A stretch of DNA of 64,000 nucleotides from contig NZ_JAFFZM010000014.1 of the NCBI RefSeq assembly GCF_017676345.1, positions 62,001 to 126,000 of the forward strand. Reading direction: 5' to 3'. Below the pieces are notes generated by a model, which was not told the origin of the DNA, did no database searches, and saw nothing but the letters and a program-made list of their open reading frames with translations. Origin of the DNA: Streptomyces smyrnaeus. GTDB taxonomy: Bacteria > Actinomycetota > Actinomycetes > Streptomycetales > Streptomycetaceae. A program made the translations under genes and the position numbers. Positions 40,775 through 49,447 of this stretch are shown here, one piece after another. The stretch's first letter is position 1. Every line of letters starts with the position of its first letter.

Positions 40775-41767
40775 ATGACCAGCAGCGAAATACATCCCTC
40801 CGACAGCGTTCCGACGCCCCGCGGCCCCGTCGACTCCTCCCGGGTGCCCCGCTACGCGGGCCCCGCGACCTTCGCGCGGCTGCCGCGGATCGACGAGACG
40901 GGCGGCCGCGCGGACGTCGCCGTGGTGGGTGTCCCGTTCGACACCGGCGTCTCCTACCGTCCCGGTGCCCGCTTCGGCGGCAACGCCATCCGTGAGGCCT
41001 CGCGGTTGCTGCGGCCCTACAACCCGGCACAGGACGCCGCTCCCTTCGCACTGGCCCAGGTCGCCGACGCCGGGGACATCGCCGTCAACCCGTTCGACAT
41101 CGACGAGGCGGTCGAGACGGTCCAGGAGGCGGCCGGGTCCCTGCTGGAGACCGGGTCCCGGCTGATGACGCTCGGTGGTGACCACACCATCGCACTGCCG
41201 CTGCTGCGCGCGATGGCCCGCAAGCACGGCCCCGTCGCACTGCTGCACTTCGACGCGCACCTGGACACCTGGGACACCTACTTCGGTGCCGCCTACACGC
41301 ACGGCACCCCCTTCCGGCGCGCGGTCGAGGAGGGGCTGCTGGACACCTCGGCGCTCTCCCACGTGGGCACCAGGGGGCCGCTGTACGGGAAGCGAGACCT
41401 GGACGACGACGCCAAGATGGGTTTCGGCATCGTCACCGCCGCCGATGTGATGCGGCGGGGGGTGGACGAGGTGACCGACCAGTTGCGGCAGCGCATCGGG
41501 TCCCGCCCGCTGTATGTGTCGGTGGACATCGATGTGCTCGACCCCGCGCACGCCCCCGGGACCGGCACTCCCGAGGCGGGTGGACTCACCTCGCGGGAGC
41601 TGCTGGAGATTCTGCGCGGTCTGTCCGACTGCCATCTGGTCTCCGCCGATCTGGTGGAGGTCGCGCCCGCTTACGACCACGCGGAGATCACTTCTGTTGC
41701 CGCCTCGCATACGGCATACGAGCTGACGACGCTGATGACCCGGCAGATCGCGGCGGCCCGGGGCTGA
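40775..41767 (+). CDS. Agmatinase / guanidinobutyrase-family ureohydrolase
   Basis: A 330-residue manganese-dependent ureohydrolase that removes urea from a guanidino compound. The metal motifs are all present: GGDHTIALPLL, HFDAHLDTWD and SVDIDVLDPAHAPGTGTPEAGG. DTGVSYRPGARFGGNAIRE near the N-terminus is typical of the SpeB branch, not arginase. Whether the substrate is agmatine or guanidinobutyrate cannot be told. The C-terminal region ends with YELTTLMTRQI. The gene seems leaderless (TACGCT seven bases before the ATG). It stands alone between the phosphatase and the ABC exporter. Confidence 0.9.
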   Translation: MTSSEIHPSDSVPTPRGPVDSSRVPRYAGPATFARLPRIDETGGRADVAVVGVPFDTGVSYRPGARFGGNAIREASRLLRPYNPAQDAAPFALAQVADAGDIAVNPFDIDEAVETVQEAAGSLLETGSRLMTLGGDHTIALPLLRAMARKHGPVALLHFDAHLDTWDTYFGAAYTHGTPFRRAVEEGLLDTSALSHVGTRGPLYGKRDLDDDAKMGFGIVTAADVMRRGVDEVTDQLRQRIGSRPLYVSVDIDVLDPAHAPGTGTPEAGGLTSRELLEILRGLSDCHLVSADLVEVAPAYDHAEITSVAASHTAYELTTLMTRQIAAARG

Positions 41768-42309
41768 GCGGGCGCCCGGATGAGTGGGTTCCGGCCGTGT
41801 TGGGGACCGGGTCCTTCCGCTCCTCGTCCGGGCCCGGGCGGTCCGCCGTGCACCTCGGTGCCGCCACCCGTGTACGGCATGACGAACGGTGCAGGTCGGG
41901 GTGGGCTTGACGAACCCCGGCAAATCGTCCGCTCAGTCACTGACTGCCACTGGTTTAATACGGGACGTTACTAAATTTGATCGGTCGATGTGCATTCCGT
42001 GGAAGTTCTCGACAGACTGCACAAGCGATCCCGCGGGAAGACGGCGCGGAGCGGTCGCGGAGCTGGCCTCGTGGGGGGTGCCGGCCCGCACGCACCCAGG
42101 GACGCGCCGTCGGTGGCCGGGGCGGCCTCGGAAGAGCCAAGGGCTCACCGGGCCGCCTTCGGTCACCCTCATCCTCACCCTCCTCCTCCCCTCACCCCTC
42201 ACTCCCTCGCCTCGACCCTGGCGCTCCGGAATGAAAATCCGCTCCTTCGATGTTGGGCTTTCCGCAGGGGAGCCGGGGCAAGGCCCAACACGAAGGGACT
42301 GGGGACGTC
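41768..42309. other. 542-bp upstream region of the ABC exporter gene
   Basis: No recognisable gene. It holds a locally AT-richer segment around 41950-42000 (GGTTTAATACGGG, GTTACTAAATTTG), an odd palindrome CAGTCA-C-TGACTG at 41935-41947, a TTGACG near 41908 that could serve as -35, a CT-rich run at 42170-42220, and a hairpin at 42251-42290 just before the start. Confidence 0.5.
42251..42290 (+). other. Leader hairpin just before the ABC exporter start
   Basis: TGTTGGGCTTT pairs with AAGGCCCAACA (11 bp with one wobble) around an 18-base purine-rich loop, ending 19 bases before the GTG. It could tune translation or attenuate; no riboswitch class is recognised. Confidence 0.35.
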
Positions 42310-45300
42310 GTGACGGAGGAGAGTGCGAGTACGCCGGGCTGGGCCAGGCGGCTTGCCGGGTACTGCTGGCGGTACAGGCGTGCGGTCGTGCTCGCGCTGG
42401 GCGCCTCGCTCGGCGGCATGGCCGTCATGGCGATGGTCCCGCTGCTGACCAAGATCATCATCGATGAGGTGGTGGTCGGCGGCCAGGGCAGCCTGTGGAC
42501 GTGGATCGGGCTGCTGCTCGCCGCCGCCGTCGTCATCTACGTACTGACCTACGCCCGCCGCTACTACGGCGGGCGGCTCGCCCTGGACGTCCAGCACGAC
42601 CTGCGGACCGAGATGTACCGCTCGATCGTGCGGCTGGACGGGCGCAGCCAGGACGAGCTGTCCACCGGGCAGGTCGTCGGACGCGGCACCAGCGATCTGC
42701 AGCTGGTGCAGAGCCTGCTGTTCATGCTGCCGATGATGATCGGCAACGTGCTGCTGTTCCTGGTGGCGCTGGTCGTGATGCTCGTCCTGTCACCGCTGCT
42801 GACGCTGGTGTCGGTGGCCGTCTTCCCGCTGCTGTGGTGGGTGGCCAACCTCAGCCGCAAGCGCCTCTTCCCCGCGACCTGGTACGCGCAGCAGCAGGCC
42901 GGTGCGGTCGCCTCCGTGGTGGACGGATCGGTCACCGGCGTCCGGGTGGTCAAGGGGTTCGGTCAGGAGGCACAGGAGACCGGCAAGCTCCGGGACATCA
43001 GCCGGAAGCTGTTCGCCGGCCGGCTGCGCACCGTACGCCTCAACGCGCGCTACACCCCGGCCCTTCAGATGGTGCCCTCTCTCGGCCAGGTCGCCATGCT
43101 GGCGCTGGGCGGCTGGATGGCCACCCGCGGCCAGATCACGCTGGGCACCTTCGTCGCGTTCTCCACCTATCTGGCGCAGCTGGTGGGCCCCGTCCGGATG
43201 CTCGCCATGATGCTCACCGTCGGACAGCAGGCACGGGCAGGCGTCGAGCGGGTCTACGACCTGATCGACACCGAGCCGCAGATGGCCGAGAGCCCCTACG
43301 CACGCGCCCTGCCGAAGTCCGCCGACGCTTCCGTCGAGTTCGAGGACGTCACCTTCGGCTACGCGCCGGACAACCCGGTGCTGGACGGCTTCAGCCTGCG
43401 CATCGAGCCCGGTGAGACGGTCGCCCTGGTGGGCGCCAGCGGCAGCGGCAAATCCACCGTCTCCATGCTGCTGCCGCGCTACTACGACGTGACGGGCGGA
43501 GCGGTGCGCGTGGGCGGCCAGGACGTGCGCGAGCTGACGCTGGACTCGCTGCGCTCCGCCATCGGCCTCGTCCCCGAGAACCCCTTCCTGTTCTCCTCCT
43601 CCATCCGGGAGAACATCGCCTACGGTGCCCCCGACGCGACCGACGAGGAGATCCGCGCCGCCGCCCGGGCCGCGCAGGCCGACCGCTTCATCCAGGAGCT
43701 GCCCGACGGCTACGAGACCGCCGTCGGCGAGCAGGGGCTGACCCTCTCCGGCGGTCAGCGTCAGCGCATAGCGCTCGCCCGCGCCCTGCTGACGGACCCG
43801 CGTCTGCTGCTGCTGGACGACGCCACCTCGGCCGTGGACGCCCGGGTGGAACACGAGATCCACGAGGCGCTGCGTGAGGTGATGGCGGGCCGTACGACGC
43901 TGCTGATCGCCCACCGGCAATCCACCCTGGCGCTGGCCGACCGCATCGCGGTGCTGGAGGGCGGGCGGCTGGCCGACATCGGCACCCACGAGGAGCTGAC
44001 CGAGCGCTGCGCGCTCTACCGCCGGCTGCTGACCGACCCGGACGAGCTCGGCGATGTGGAGCGCGACCCGGCGGGGATGGCGGTGCACGACGCGCACGAC
44101 ACCGTCGACGGGGTGACGCCCGAGCTGTGGGTGCGCGAGCAGGAGCCGGAGGCCGACGGTGCCGATCAGGGAGGCCTCACCGGTACCGCCGCGGCACAGG
44201 CCGGACGGCCCGGTGCCTTCGGTGCCGAACTGGCGGGCCTGCCCGGCAGCCCGGAACTGCTCGCCAGAGTGGCCGCGCTGCCACCCGCCGACGACACCCC
44301 GGACGTGGACGAGGAGCGTGCCGAACAGCGGGAGGACAACTACGGACTCCGCCGACTGCTGCGCGGCTTCGGCAAGGCGCTGCTGGTCGCTCTCGTCTTC
44401 GCCGCGCTGGACGCCGGGTTCGGGCTGATGCTGCCCGTACTGATCCGGCACGGCATCGACGACGGGGTGGAGAAGGGCGCGCTGAGCGCTGTCTGGGTCG
44501 CCTCCGGGCTGGCACTGGCCGTGGTCATCGCCCAGTGGGGCGCGCAGATCGGCTCGCTGCTGCTGACCGGGCGCACCGGAGAGCGCGTGCTGTACGCCCT
44601 GCGGGTGAAGATCTTCGCGCAGTTGCAGCGGTTGGGGCTCGACTACTACGAACGGCACCAAGCGGGCGCCGTGATGACCCGTATGACCACCGACGTGGAC
44701 GCGCTGTCGACGTTCCTGCAGACCGGCCTGGTCACCGCTGTCGTCTCGCTCTTCACCTTCCTGGGCATCCTGGGCGCGCTGCTCGTCCTCGACGTCGAGC
44801 TGGCGCTGGTCGTCTTCGCGACGCTGCCGCTGCTGGTCATCGGCACGGTCTTCTTCCGCAGGCAGAGCGTCAAGGCGTACGAACTGGCCCGCGAGCGGGT
44901 GAGCGTGGTCAACGCGGACCTGCAGGAGTCGGTCGCCGGGCTGCGCATGGTGCAGGCGTTCCGCGGTGAGGAGCGCGGCGCCGAGCAGTTCGAGCGGCGC
45001 AGCGACGGCTACCGCCGGGCGCGGGTGCGCGGCCAGTGGCTGATATCCGTCTACTTCCCCTTCGTGCAGCTCCTCGCCTCCGTGGCGACCGCCGCCGTGC
45101 TCGTCGTCGGCGCCGGACGGATCGAGAACGGCACACTGACGGCGGGCGCGCTGGTGGCCTATCTGCTCTACATCGAGCTGTTCTTCGCCCCGGTGCAGCA
45201 GCTCTCGCAGGTCTTCGACGGCTACCAGCAGGCGGCCGTCTCGCTGCGCCGTATCCAGGAGCTGCTGCACGAGAAGAGCAGCACGCCGCAGGCCGCTTCG

Positions 45301-46101
45301 CCGCGGGAGTTGACGGCGGTGGACGGCCGGGTCGAGTTCCGGGACGTGCACTTCCGCTACGCCACCGCCGACCCGGAAGGCACCCAGGGGGACGAGGCCG
45401 CGCTCTCGGGCGTCGGGCTGACCATCCCGGCCGGTCAGACCGTCGCCTTCGTGGGGGAGACCGGGGCGGGCAAGTCCACGCTGGTCAAGCTTGTCGCGCG
45501 GTTCTACGACCCGAGCCGGGGCGCCGTCCTGGTCGACGGTCAGGATCTGCGCGAGATCGATCTGACCGGCTACCGGCACCGGCTCGGAGTCGTCCCCCAG
45601 GAGCCGTACCTCTTCCCGGGCACCGTCCGGGACGCCATCGCCTACGGCCGTATGGACGCCACCGACGCCGAGGTGGAGGCGGCGGCCCGGGCGGTCGGCG
45701 CGCACGACATGATCGCCTCCCTGTCGGGCGGCTATCTGCACGAGGTGGACGAGCGGGGCCGCAATCTGTCCGCCGGGCAGCGGCAGTTGATCGCGCTGGC
45801 CCGGGCGGAGCTGGTGGATCCGGCGATCCTGCTGCTGGACGAGGCGACTGCGGCGCTGGATCTGGCGACCGAGTCGCTGGTCAACCAGGCGACGGACCGA
45901 CTGGCCGGTTCGCGCACCACTTTGGTGGTGGCGCACCGGCTGACGACTGCCGCGCGTGCCGACCGGGTGGTCGTGCTCGACCACGGAAGGGTCGTCGAGG
46001 ACGGCACGCACGAGGAACTGGTGGCGCGAAACGGGCGCTACGCGCAGCTGTGGCGGACGTTCACGGGGGAGAGGACACCCGCGAGCCCGTCCCGCGTGTG
46101 A
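42310..46101 (+). CDS. Fused two-half ABC exporter (TMD-NBD-TMD-NBD)
   Basis: A 1263-residue single-chain exporter of the multidrug or lipid type. Half 1: six membrane segments (about 15-310), Walker A GASGSGKST at 375, signature LSGGQ at 479, Walker B LLLLDDATS with Asp504 where the catalytic Glu should be. A charged linker (about 580-680) follows. Half 2: six segments (about 690-960), Walker A GETGAGKST near 1050, altered signature LSAGQ at 1153, Walker B ILLLDEATA with Glu1178. Asp504 and LSAGQ fall in the same composite ATP site, so one site is degenerate and one active, as in asymmetric heterodimeric exporters. Start GTG at 42310 follows GGGGAC; an ATG at 42250 lacks a signal. Substrate unknown. 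Confidence 0.9.
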   Translation: MTEESASTPGWARRLAGYCWRYRRAVVLALGASLGGMAVMAMVPLLTKIIIDEVVVGGQGSLWTWIGLLLAAAVVIYVLTYARRYYGGRLALDVQHDLRTEMYRSIVRLDGRSQDELSTGQVVGRGTSDLQLVQSLLFMLPMMIGNVLLFLVALVVMLVLSPLLTLVSVAVFPLLWWVANLSRKRLFPATWYAQQQAGAVASVVDGSVTGVRVVKGFGQEAQETGKLRDISRKLFAGRLRTVRLNARYTPALQMVPSLGQVAMLALGGWMATRGQITLGTFVAFSTYLAQLVGPVRMLAMMLTVGQQARAGVERVYDLIDTEPQMAESPYARALPKSADASVEFEDVTFGYAPDNPVLDGFSLRIEPGETVALVGASGSGKSTVSMLLPRYYDVTGGAVRVGGQDVRELTLDSLRSAIGLVPENPFLFSSSIRENIAYGAPDATDEEIRAAARAAQADRFIQELPDGYETAVGEQGLTLSGGQRQRIALARALLTDPRLLLLDDATSAVDARVEHEIHEALREVMAGRTTLLIAHRQSTLALADRIAVLEGGRLADIGTHEELTERCALYRRLLTDPDELGDVERDPAGMAVHDAHDTVDGVTPELWVREQEPEADGADQGGLTGTAAAQAGRPGAFGAELAGLPGSPELLARVAALPPADDTPDVDEERAEQREDNYGLRRLLRGFGKALLVALVFAALDAGFGLMLPVLIRHGIDDGVEKGALSAVWVASGLALAVVIAQWGAQIGSLLLTGRTGERVLYALRVKIFAQLQRLGLDYYERHQAGAVMTRMTTDVDALSTFLQTGLVTAVVSLFTFLGILGALLVLDVELALVVFATLPLLVIGTVFFRRQSVKAYELARERVSVVNADLQESVAGLRMVQAFRGEERGAEQFERRSDGYRRARVRGQWLISVYFPFVQLLASVATAAVLVVGAGRIENGTLTAGALVAYLLYIELFFAPVQQLSQVFDGYQQAAVSLRRIQELLHEKSSTPQAASPRELTAVDGRVEFRDVHFRYATADPEGTQGDEAALSGVGLTIPAGQTVAFVGETGAGKSTLVKLVARFYDPSRGAVLVDGQDLREIDLTGYRHRLGVVPQEPYLFPGTVRDAIAYGRMDATDAEVEAAARAVGAHDMIASLSGGYLHEVDERGRNLSAGQRQLIALARAELVDPAILLLDEATAALDLATESLVNQATDRLAGSRTTLVVAHRLTTAARADRVVVLDHGRVVEDGTHEELVARNGRYAQLWRTFTGERTPASPSRV

Positions 46102-46131
46102 GGCGGACCGGGCGGCGCCGCACGGGCGGGC

Positions 46132-46362
46132 TCAGCGGGCGCCGCGGTTGCGCGGATGGGCCCGGGCGGCACGCTCGTTGCCGCGCTTGTAGTTGCCCGT
46201 CCAGCGGGCCATCACCAACTGGGCGTCACCGGCGCGGACCTCCTGGAGGAAGCGGTCGGCGCGCGGACCGCGCAGGGTGGTGACCGGGCGGCCGTGGTGG
46301 GTGATGACCACGGCCGCCGTCGCGTCGTGCTGCTCGTAGGCGAATCCCTGTGGTCTCGGCAT
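46132..46362 (-). CDS. Small basic conserved hypothetical protein
   Basis: A 76-residue protein: MPRPQGFAYEQHDATAAVVI then a Thr/Arg-rich middle, FLQEVRAGDAQLVMARWTGN and a strongly basic tail (YKRGNERAARAHPRNRG). The basic end could bind nucleic acid. TACCGT lies six bases before the ATG, so it may be a leaderless single gene, although it also follows the Nudix gene by 16 bases on the same strand. Function unknown. Confidence 0.7.
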   Translation of the reverse strand: MPRPQGFAYEQHDATAAVVITHHGRPVTTLRGPRADRFLQEVRAGDAQLVMARWTGNYKRGNERAARAHPRNRGAR

Positions 46363-46378
46363 ACGCCGACGGTACGCC

Positions 46379-46876
46379 TCAGGTGCCGCAGAGGCCGACC
46401 ACATATTCGTCCACCGTCTGCACCTCGCCGTAGGGCAACGGCTCCTGCCCCGTGCGCCAGTGGATATCGGAGATCTCGTCGGTCGCGGTGAAGGGGAGCA
46501 CCCGTGTCAGTTCCCCGGTGTAGACGGCGCCGTAGAGGACGCGCTGCTCGGGCCCCAGCGCGGTGCGGGCGAAACCGGCGAAGCGCAGGGCGGCCGGCTC
46601 GACCGATTGGCAGGTCTCCTCGCGCAGTTCGCGTGCCGCCGCCGCACGCGGACTCTCGCCCTCCTCGATGCCGCCGCCGGGCAGCTCCCAGCAGGCGCGG
46701 CTGCGCACATGCACCATCAGCAGTCTGCCCCCGTGCCGGACGGCCAGCAGCACATAGCCGACGGGCGCGTCCGGGAAGCGGGTCTCCTCCGGTTCGCGGT
46801 GGAAGGACAGCAACCGCATCCCGCGTGGACCCGTGGCCAGCGGAGCGGGTGTCGGCGAGGTCGCGGGATCAGTCAT
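46379..46876 (-). CDS. Nudix hydrolase
   Basis: A 165-residue Nudix protein. The Nudix box reads GGIEEGE, SPRAAAARELREETCQS, matching Gx5Ex7REUxEE with the metal-binding Glu residues intact; the usual Gly after EE is replaced by Thr-Cys, so the box end is atypical. The barrel strand VRSRACWELPGG before it is standard. It would hydrolyse a nucleoside diphosphate linked to some group; the substrate cannot be read from sequence. No ribosome-binding site: TACGCT lies six bases before the ATG, fitting a leaderless mRNA. Confidence 0.88.
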   Translation of the reverse strand: MTDPATSPTPAPLATGPRGMRLLSFHREPEETRFPDAPVGYVLLAVRHGGRLLMVHVRSRACWELPGGGIEEGESPRAAAARELREETCQSVEPAALRFAGFARTALGPEQRVLYGAVYTGELTRVLPFTATDEISDIHWRTGQEPLPYGEVQTVDEYVVGLCGT

Positions 46877-47034
46877 GTCGGCAGCGTAACCCCGGGCGCG
46901 GACAGCCCTTCCGGCACCGCTGAGCGGTGCGCGCGCTCCCGTATTCCGTACACCTGGTCGCTGAGGGGGTCTGGCGGAGCCGGTCGGACGCAGATAGGTT
47001 CTCGACGACTTTTGGCGAAGTAAGGGGAGGGTGA

Positions 47035-48459
47035 ATGCGTAAAACGCTCAGATGGCTGCTGTCTTTGGTGGTGCTCATAGGCACCTTCAGCGTCGGCAGC
47101 GCCACCGCGGGGGCCGCCACCACGGCCGGGACGGCGGCCGACACGGACATCAAGGACCGCATCCTCGCGGTGCCCGGGATGAGCCTCATCGAGGAGAAGC
47201 CCGTCGACGGATACCGCTTCTTCCTGCTCAACTACGAACAGCCGGTGGACCATCGGCACCCCGGCAAGGGCACGTTCAAGCAGCGCATCTCCATCCTGCA
47301 CAAGGACACCGACCGTCCCACGGTGTTCTTCACCAGCGGCTACAACCTCAACACCAACCCCAGCCGCAGTGAGCCGACGCAGCTGACGGACGGCAACCAG
47401 GTCTCCATGGAGTACCGCTTCTTCACCCCCTCCCGCCCGCAGCCCGCGGACTGGTCCAAGCTCACCATCTGGCAGGCGGCGAGCGACCAGCACCGCATCT
47501 ACAAGGCGCTCAAGAAGATCTACAGCAAGAACTGGATCGCGACCGGCGGCAGCAAGGGCGGCATGACGGCGACCTACTACCGCCGCTACTACCCGCACGA
47601 CATGGACGGCACCGTCCCCTACGTCGCCCCCAACGACGTGCGCAACGACGAGGACTCGGCCTACTACAAGTTCTTCCGGAACGTGGGCTCCAAGGAGTGC
47701 CGCGACCGGCTGAACGGCGTGCAGCACGAGATCTTCGAGCGGCGCGGCGAGATGGTCCAGCGGATCAAGGCGTGGGCGAAGAAGAACGACTACACCTTCA
47801 AGCTGGCCGGCAGCGCCGACAAGGCGTTCGAACTGGTCGCACAGGACCTCGTGTGGGCCTACTGGCAGTACAACCTGGAGAGCGAGTGCGACCAGGTGCC
47901 CGCCACCGACGCCTCCACCGACACGCTCTACAAGTGGGCCGACGAGATCGGCGGCTGGTCCGCCGGCACCGACCAGGGCATCACCCCGTACGTCCCGTAC
48001 TACTACCAGGCGGGCACCCAGATGGGGTCCCCGGACTACGAAGAGCCTCTGCTGGACGACGTGCGCAAGTACCCGGGCCTGAACGTGCCCCGCACCTATG
48101 TGCCGCGCAGCATCCCGATGGCGTTCAACAAGCACGACAGGGCGATGCGTGACATCGACCGCTGGGTGCGCCACCGCTCCTCGCAGATGCTCTTCGTCTA
48201 CGGCGAGAACGACCCCTGGGGCGCCGAGCCGTTCCGTCCCGGCAGGCACACCGAGGACACCGCCGTCTACTGGGCGCCCGGGCAGGACCACGGCGCGAAG
48301 ATCGCCACGCTCAAGGAGGACGACCGGGCGGCGGCGACCCGCATGGTGCTGGAGTTCGCGGGTCTGAAGGTCGACCCGGACAAGAAGCCCAAGCGGCTGA
48401 CGGCGTACGACAAGAAGCTGGACAAGCCGCGGAAGGACACGCTGGAGCTGCGTCCCTGA
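47035..48459 (+). CDS. Secreted S37-family peptidase (PS-10 / tripeptidyl aminopeptidase type)
   Basis: A 474-residue exported serine peptidase. Residues 1-28 form a signal peptide (LRWLLSLVVLIGTFSVG, cleavage near AGAATT). The alpha/beta hydrolase nucleophile is in ATGGSKGGMTATYY (GxSxG), with the acid likely in YGENDPWGAE and the His in GQDHGAKI. YRFFLLNYEQPVDH and FFTSGYNLNTNPS are typical of family S37, known from Streptomyces. It releases N-terminal tripeptides in feeding or in protein processing outside the cell. AGGGGAGGGTGA leads directly to the ATG. It is a single gene ending at a terminator. Confidence 0.9.
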   Translation: MRKTLRWLLSLVVLIGTFSVGSATAGAATTAGTAADTDIKDRILAVPGMSLIEEKPVDGYRFFLLNYEQPVDHRHPGKGTFKQRISILHKDTDRPTVFFTSGYNLNTNPSRSEPTQLTDGNQVSMEYRFFTPSRPQPADWSKLTIWQAASDQHRIYKALKKIYSKNWIATGGSKGGMTATYYRRYYPHDMDGTVPYVAPNDVRNDEDSAYYKFFRNVGSKECRDRLNGVQHEIFERRGEMVQRIKAWAKKNDYTFKLAGSADKAFELVAQDLVWAYWQYNLESECDQVPATDASTDTLYKWADEIGGWSAGTDQGITPYVPYYYQAGTQMGSPDYEEPLLDDVRKYPGLNVPRTYVPRSIPMAFNKHDRAMRDIDRWVRHRSSQMLFVYGENDPWGAEPFRPGRHTEDTAVYWAPGQDHGAKIATLKEDDRAAATRMVLEFAGLKVDPDKKPKRLTAYDKKLDKPRKDTLELRP

Positions 48460-48467
48460 CGCCGGAT

Positions 48468-48491
48468 CGGCCGGGCACCTCCGCCCGGCCG
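48468..48491. terminator. Hairpin between S37 peptidase and isomerase genes
   Basis: A 9-bp perfect stem CGGCCGGGC/GCCCGGCCG with a 6-base loop, nine bases after the peptidase stop and 20 before the convergent stop. Confidence 0.75.
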
Positions 48492-48511
48492 TCCGAGCCG
48501 CGCCGCGTCGC

Positions 48512-49339
48512 TCAGGCGGCGTCGGCCAGCAGCCCCAGCAGATGCTCGCGTACTCGCGGCAGCAGCTCGGGCAGCTCACTCACCTGGGGGTACCAGCGCT
48601 TCTCGTACTCCCAGCACAGCCACTCGACGCCCGTCCCCTCCCCGGGGGCGGGCGTCCGGGCGTCCGCGGCGCGGGTGAGCAGCTCCGCGACGTCGGCGAG
48701 CGGCAGCACCCCCTCGCCGGGTGGCAGCGGCGTCGTGTCCTGACGGGAGGCGATGTCCTTCACCTGCACATAGCCCAGGTGCGGGCCCAGCAGCCGGTAC
48801 GTCTCTTCGGGCTCCTCGCCACCGCGCCAGGTGTGCATCACGTCCCACAGCGCGCCGGCGCCCGGATGGTCCACCGCGTCCAGGACCCTGGCCGCGTCGG
48901 CGCCCGTGCTGTGCGAGTCGTGCGTCTCCAGCAGCACCCGCACACCCAGACCGGCGGCGATCGCGGCGGCCTGCCGCAGCCGTCGTACGGCCGTCGCGTC
49001 GCCCGTTGCGCGGTCGGGGCCGCCTCCGGGGAAGACCCGGACGTACGGCGCGCCCAGGTCGTGTGCCAGCTCCACCAGGGCGCGCACTTCGTCGAGTACG
49101 GGCGCGTCGTCGCCGCTGTCGGCCATACGCGGATACCCGGCCACGCACAGCAGCCGGATGCCGGACTCGGCGAACTGCCGCACCACCTGCTGCCGCTCGT
49201 CCCGGCCGAGCCCCGGGTGCACGGGTTCCTCGGGGTGGGCACGCAGTTCCACCCCGTGGAAGCCCGAGCGGTCGGCCAGGCTGAGCACTTCGGGGACGGG
49301 CACACCGGGGATGCCGAGAGTGGAGAACGCGAGTCGCAT
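48512..49339 (-). CDS. Sugar phosphate isomerase/epimerase (xylose isomerase-like TIM barrel)
   Basis: A 275-residue member of the AP endonuclease 2 / xylose isomerase-like family. MRLAFSTLGIPGVPVPEVL opens the barrel; VELRAHPEEP, LLETHDSHSTG (metal Glu and His), GALWDVMHTW (metal Asp and His), VQVKDIASR and LCWEYEKRWYP (last metal Glu) give a full metal site. Such enzymes isomerise or epimerise sugars or keto-sugars. It follows the LacI gene at 49448 on the same strand after 108 bases, so it probably belongs to the same sugar cluster as the divergent operon at 50884. Confidence 0.82.
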   Translation of the reverse strand: MRLAFSTLGIPGVPVPEVLSLADRSGFHGVELRAHPEEPVHPGLGRDERQQVVRQFAESGIRLLCVAGYPRMADSGDDAPVLDEVRALVELAHDLGAPYVRVFPGGGPDRATGDATAVRRLRQAAAIAAGLGVRVLLETHDSHSTGADAARVLDAVDHPGAGALWDVMHTWRGGEEPEETYRLLGPHLGYVQVKDIASRQDTTPLPPGEGVLPLADVAELLTRAADARTPAPGEGTGVEWLCWEYEKRWYPQVSELPELLPRVREHLLGLLADAA

Positions 49340-49447
49340 GCGCTCACCCGACCAGATGCCCCGCCCTCCGGCAAGGTTCCCAAAGGACGTGTCGGCCGTA
49401 CCGCGCCGGTGCTGCCCGGCACATCCGACCGGCGACCGGCCGACGCC

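Noticed and set aside
42790..46011. Very long open frame on the minus strand opposite the ABC exporter
   Set aside because: Entirely antisense to a protein with clear Walker and membrane motifs; its own translation is low-complexity His/Gln/Arg/Val repeats.
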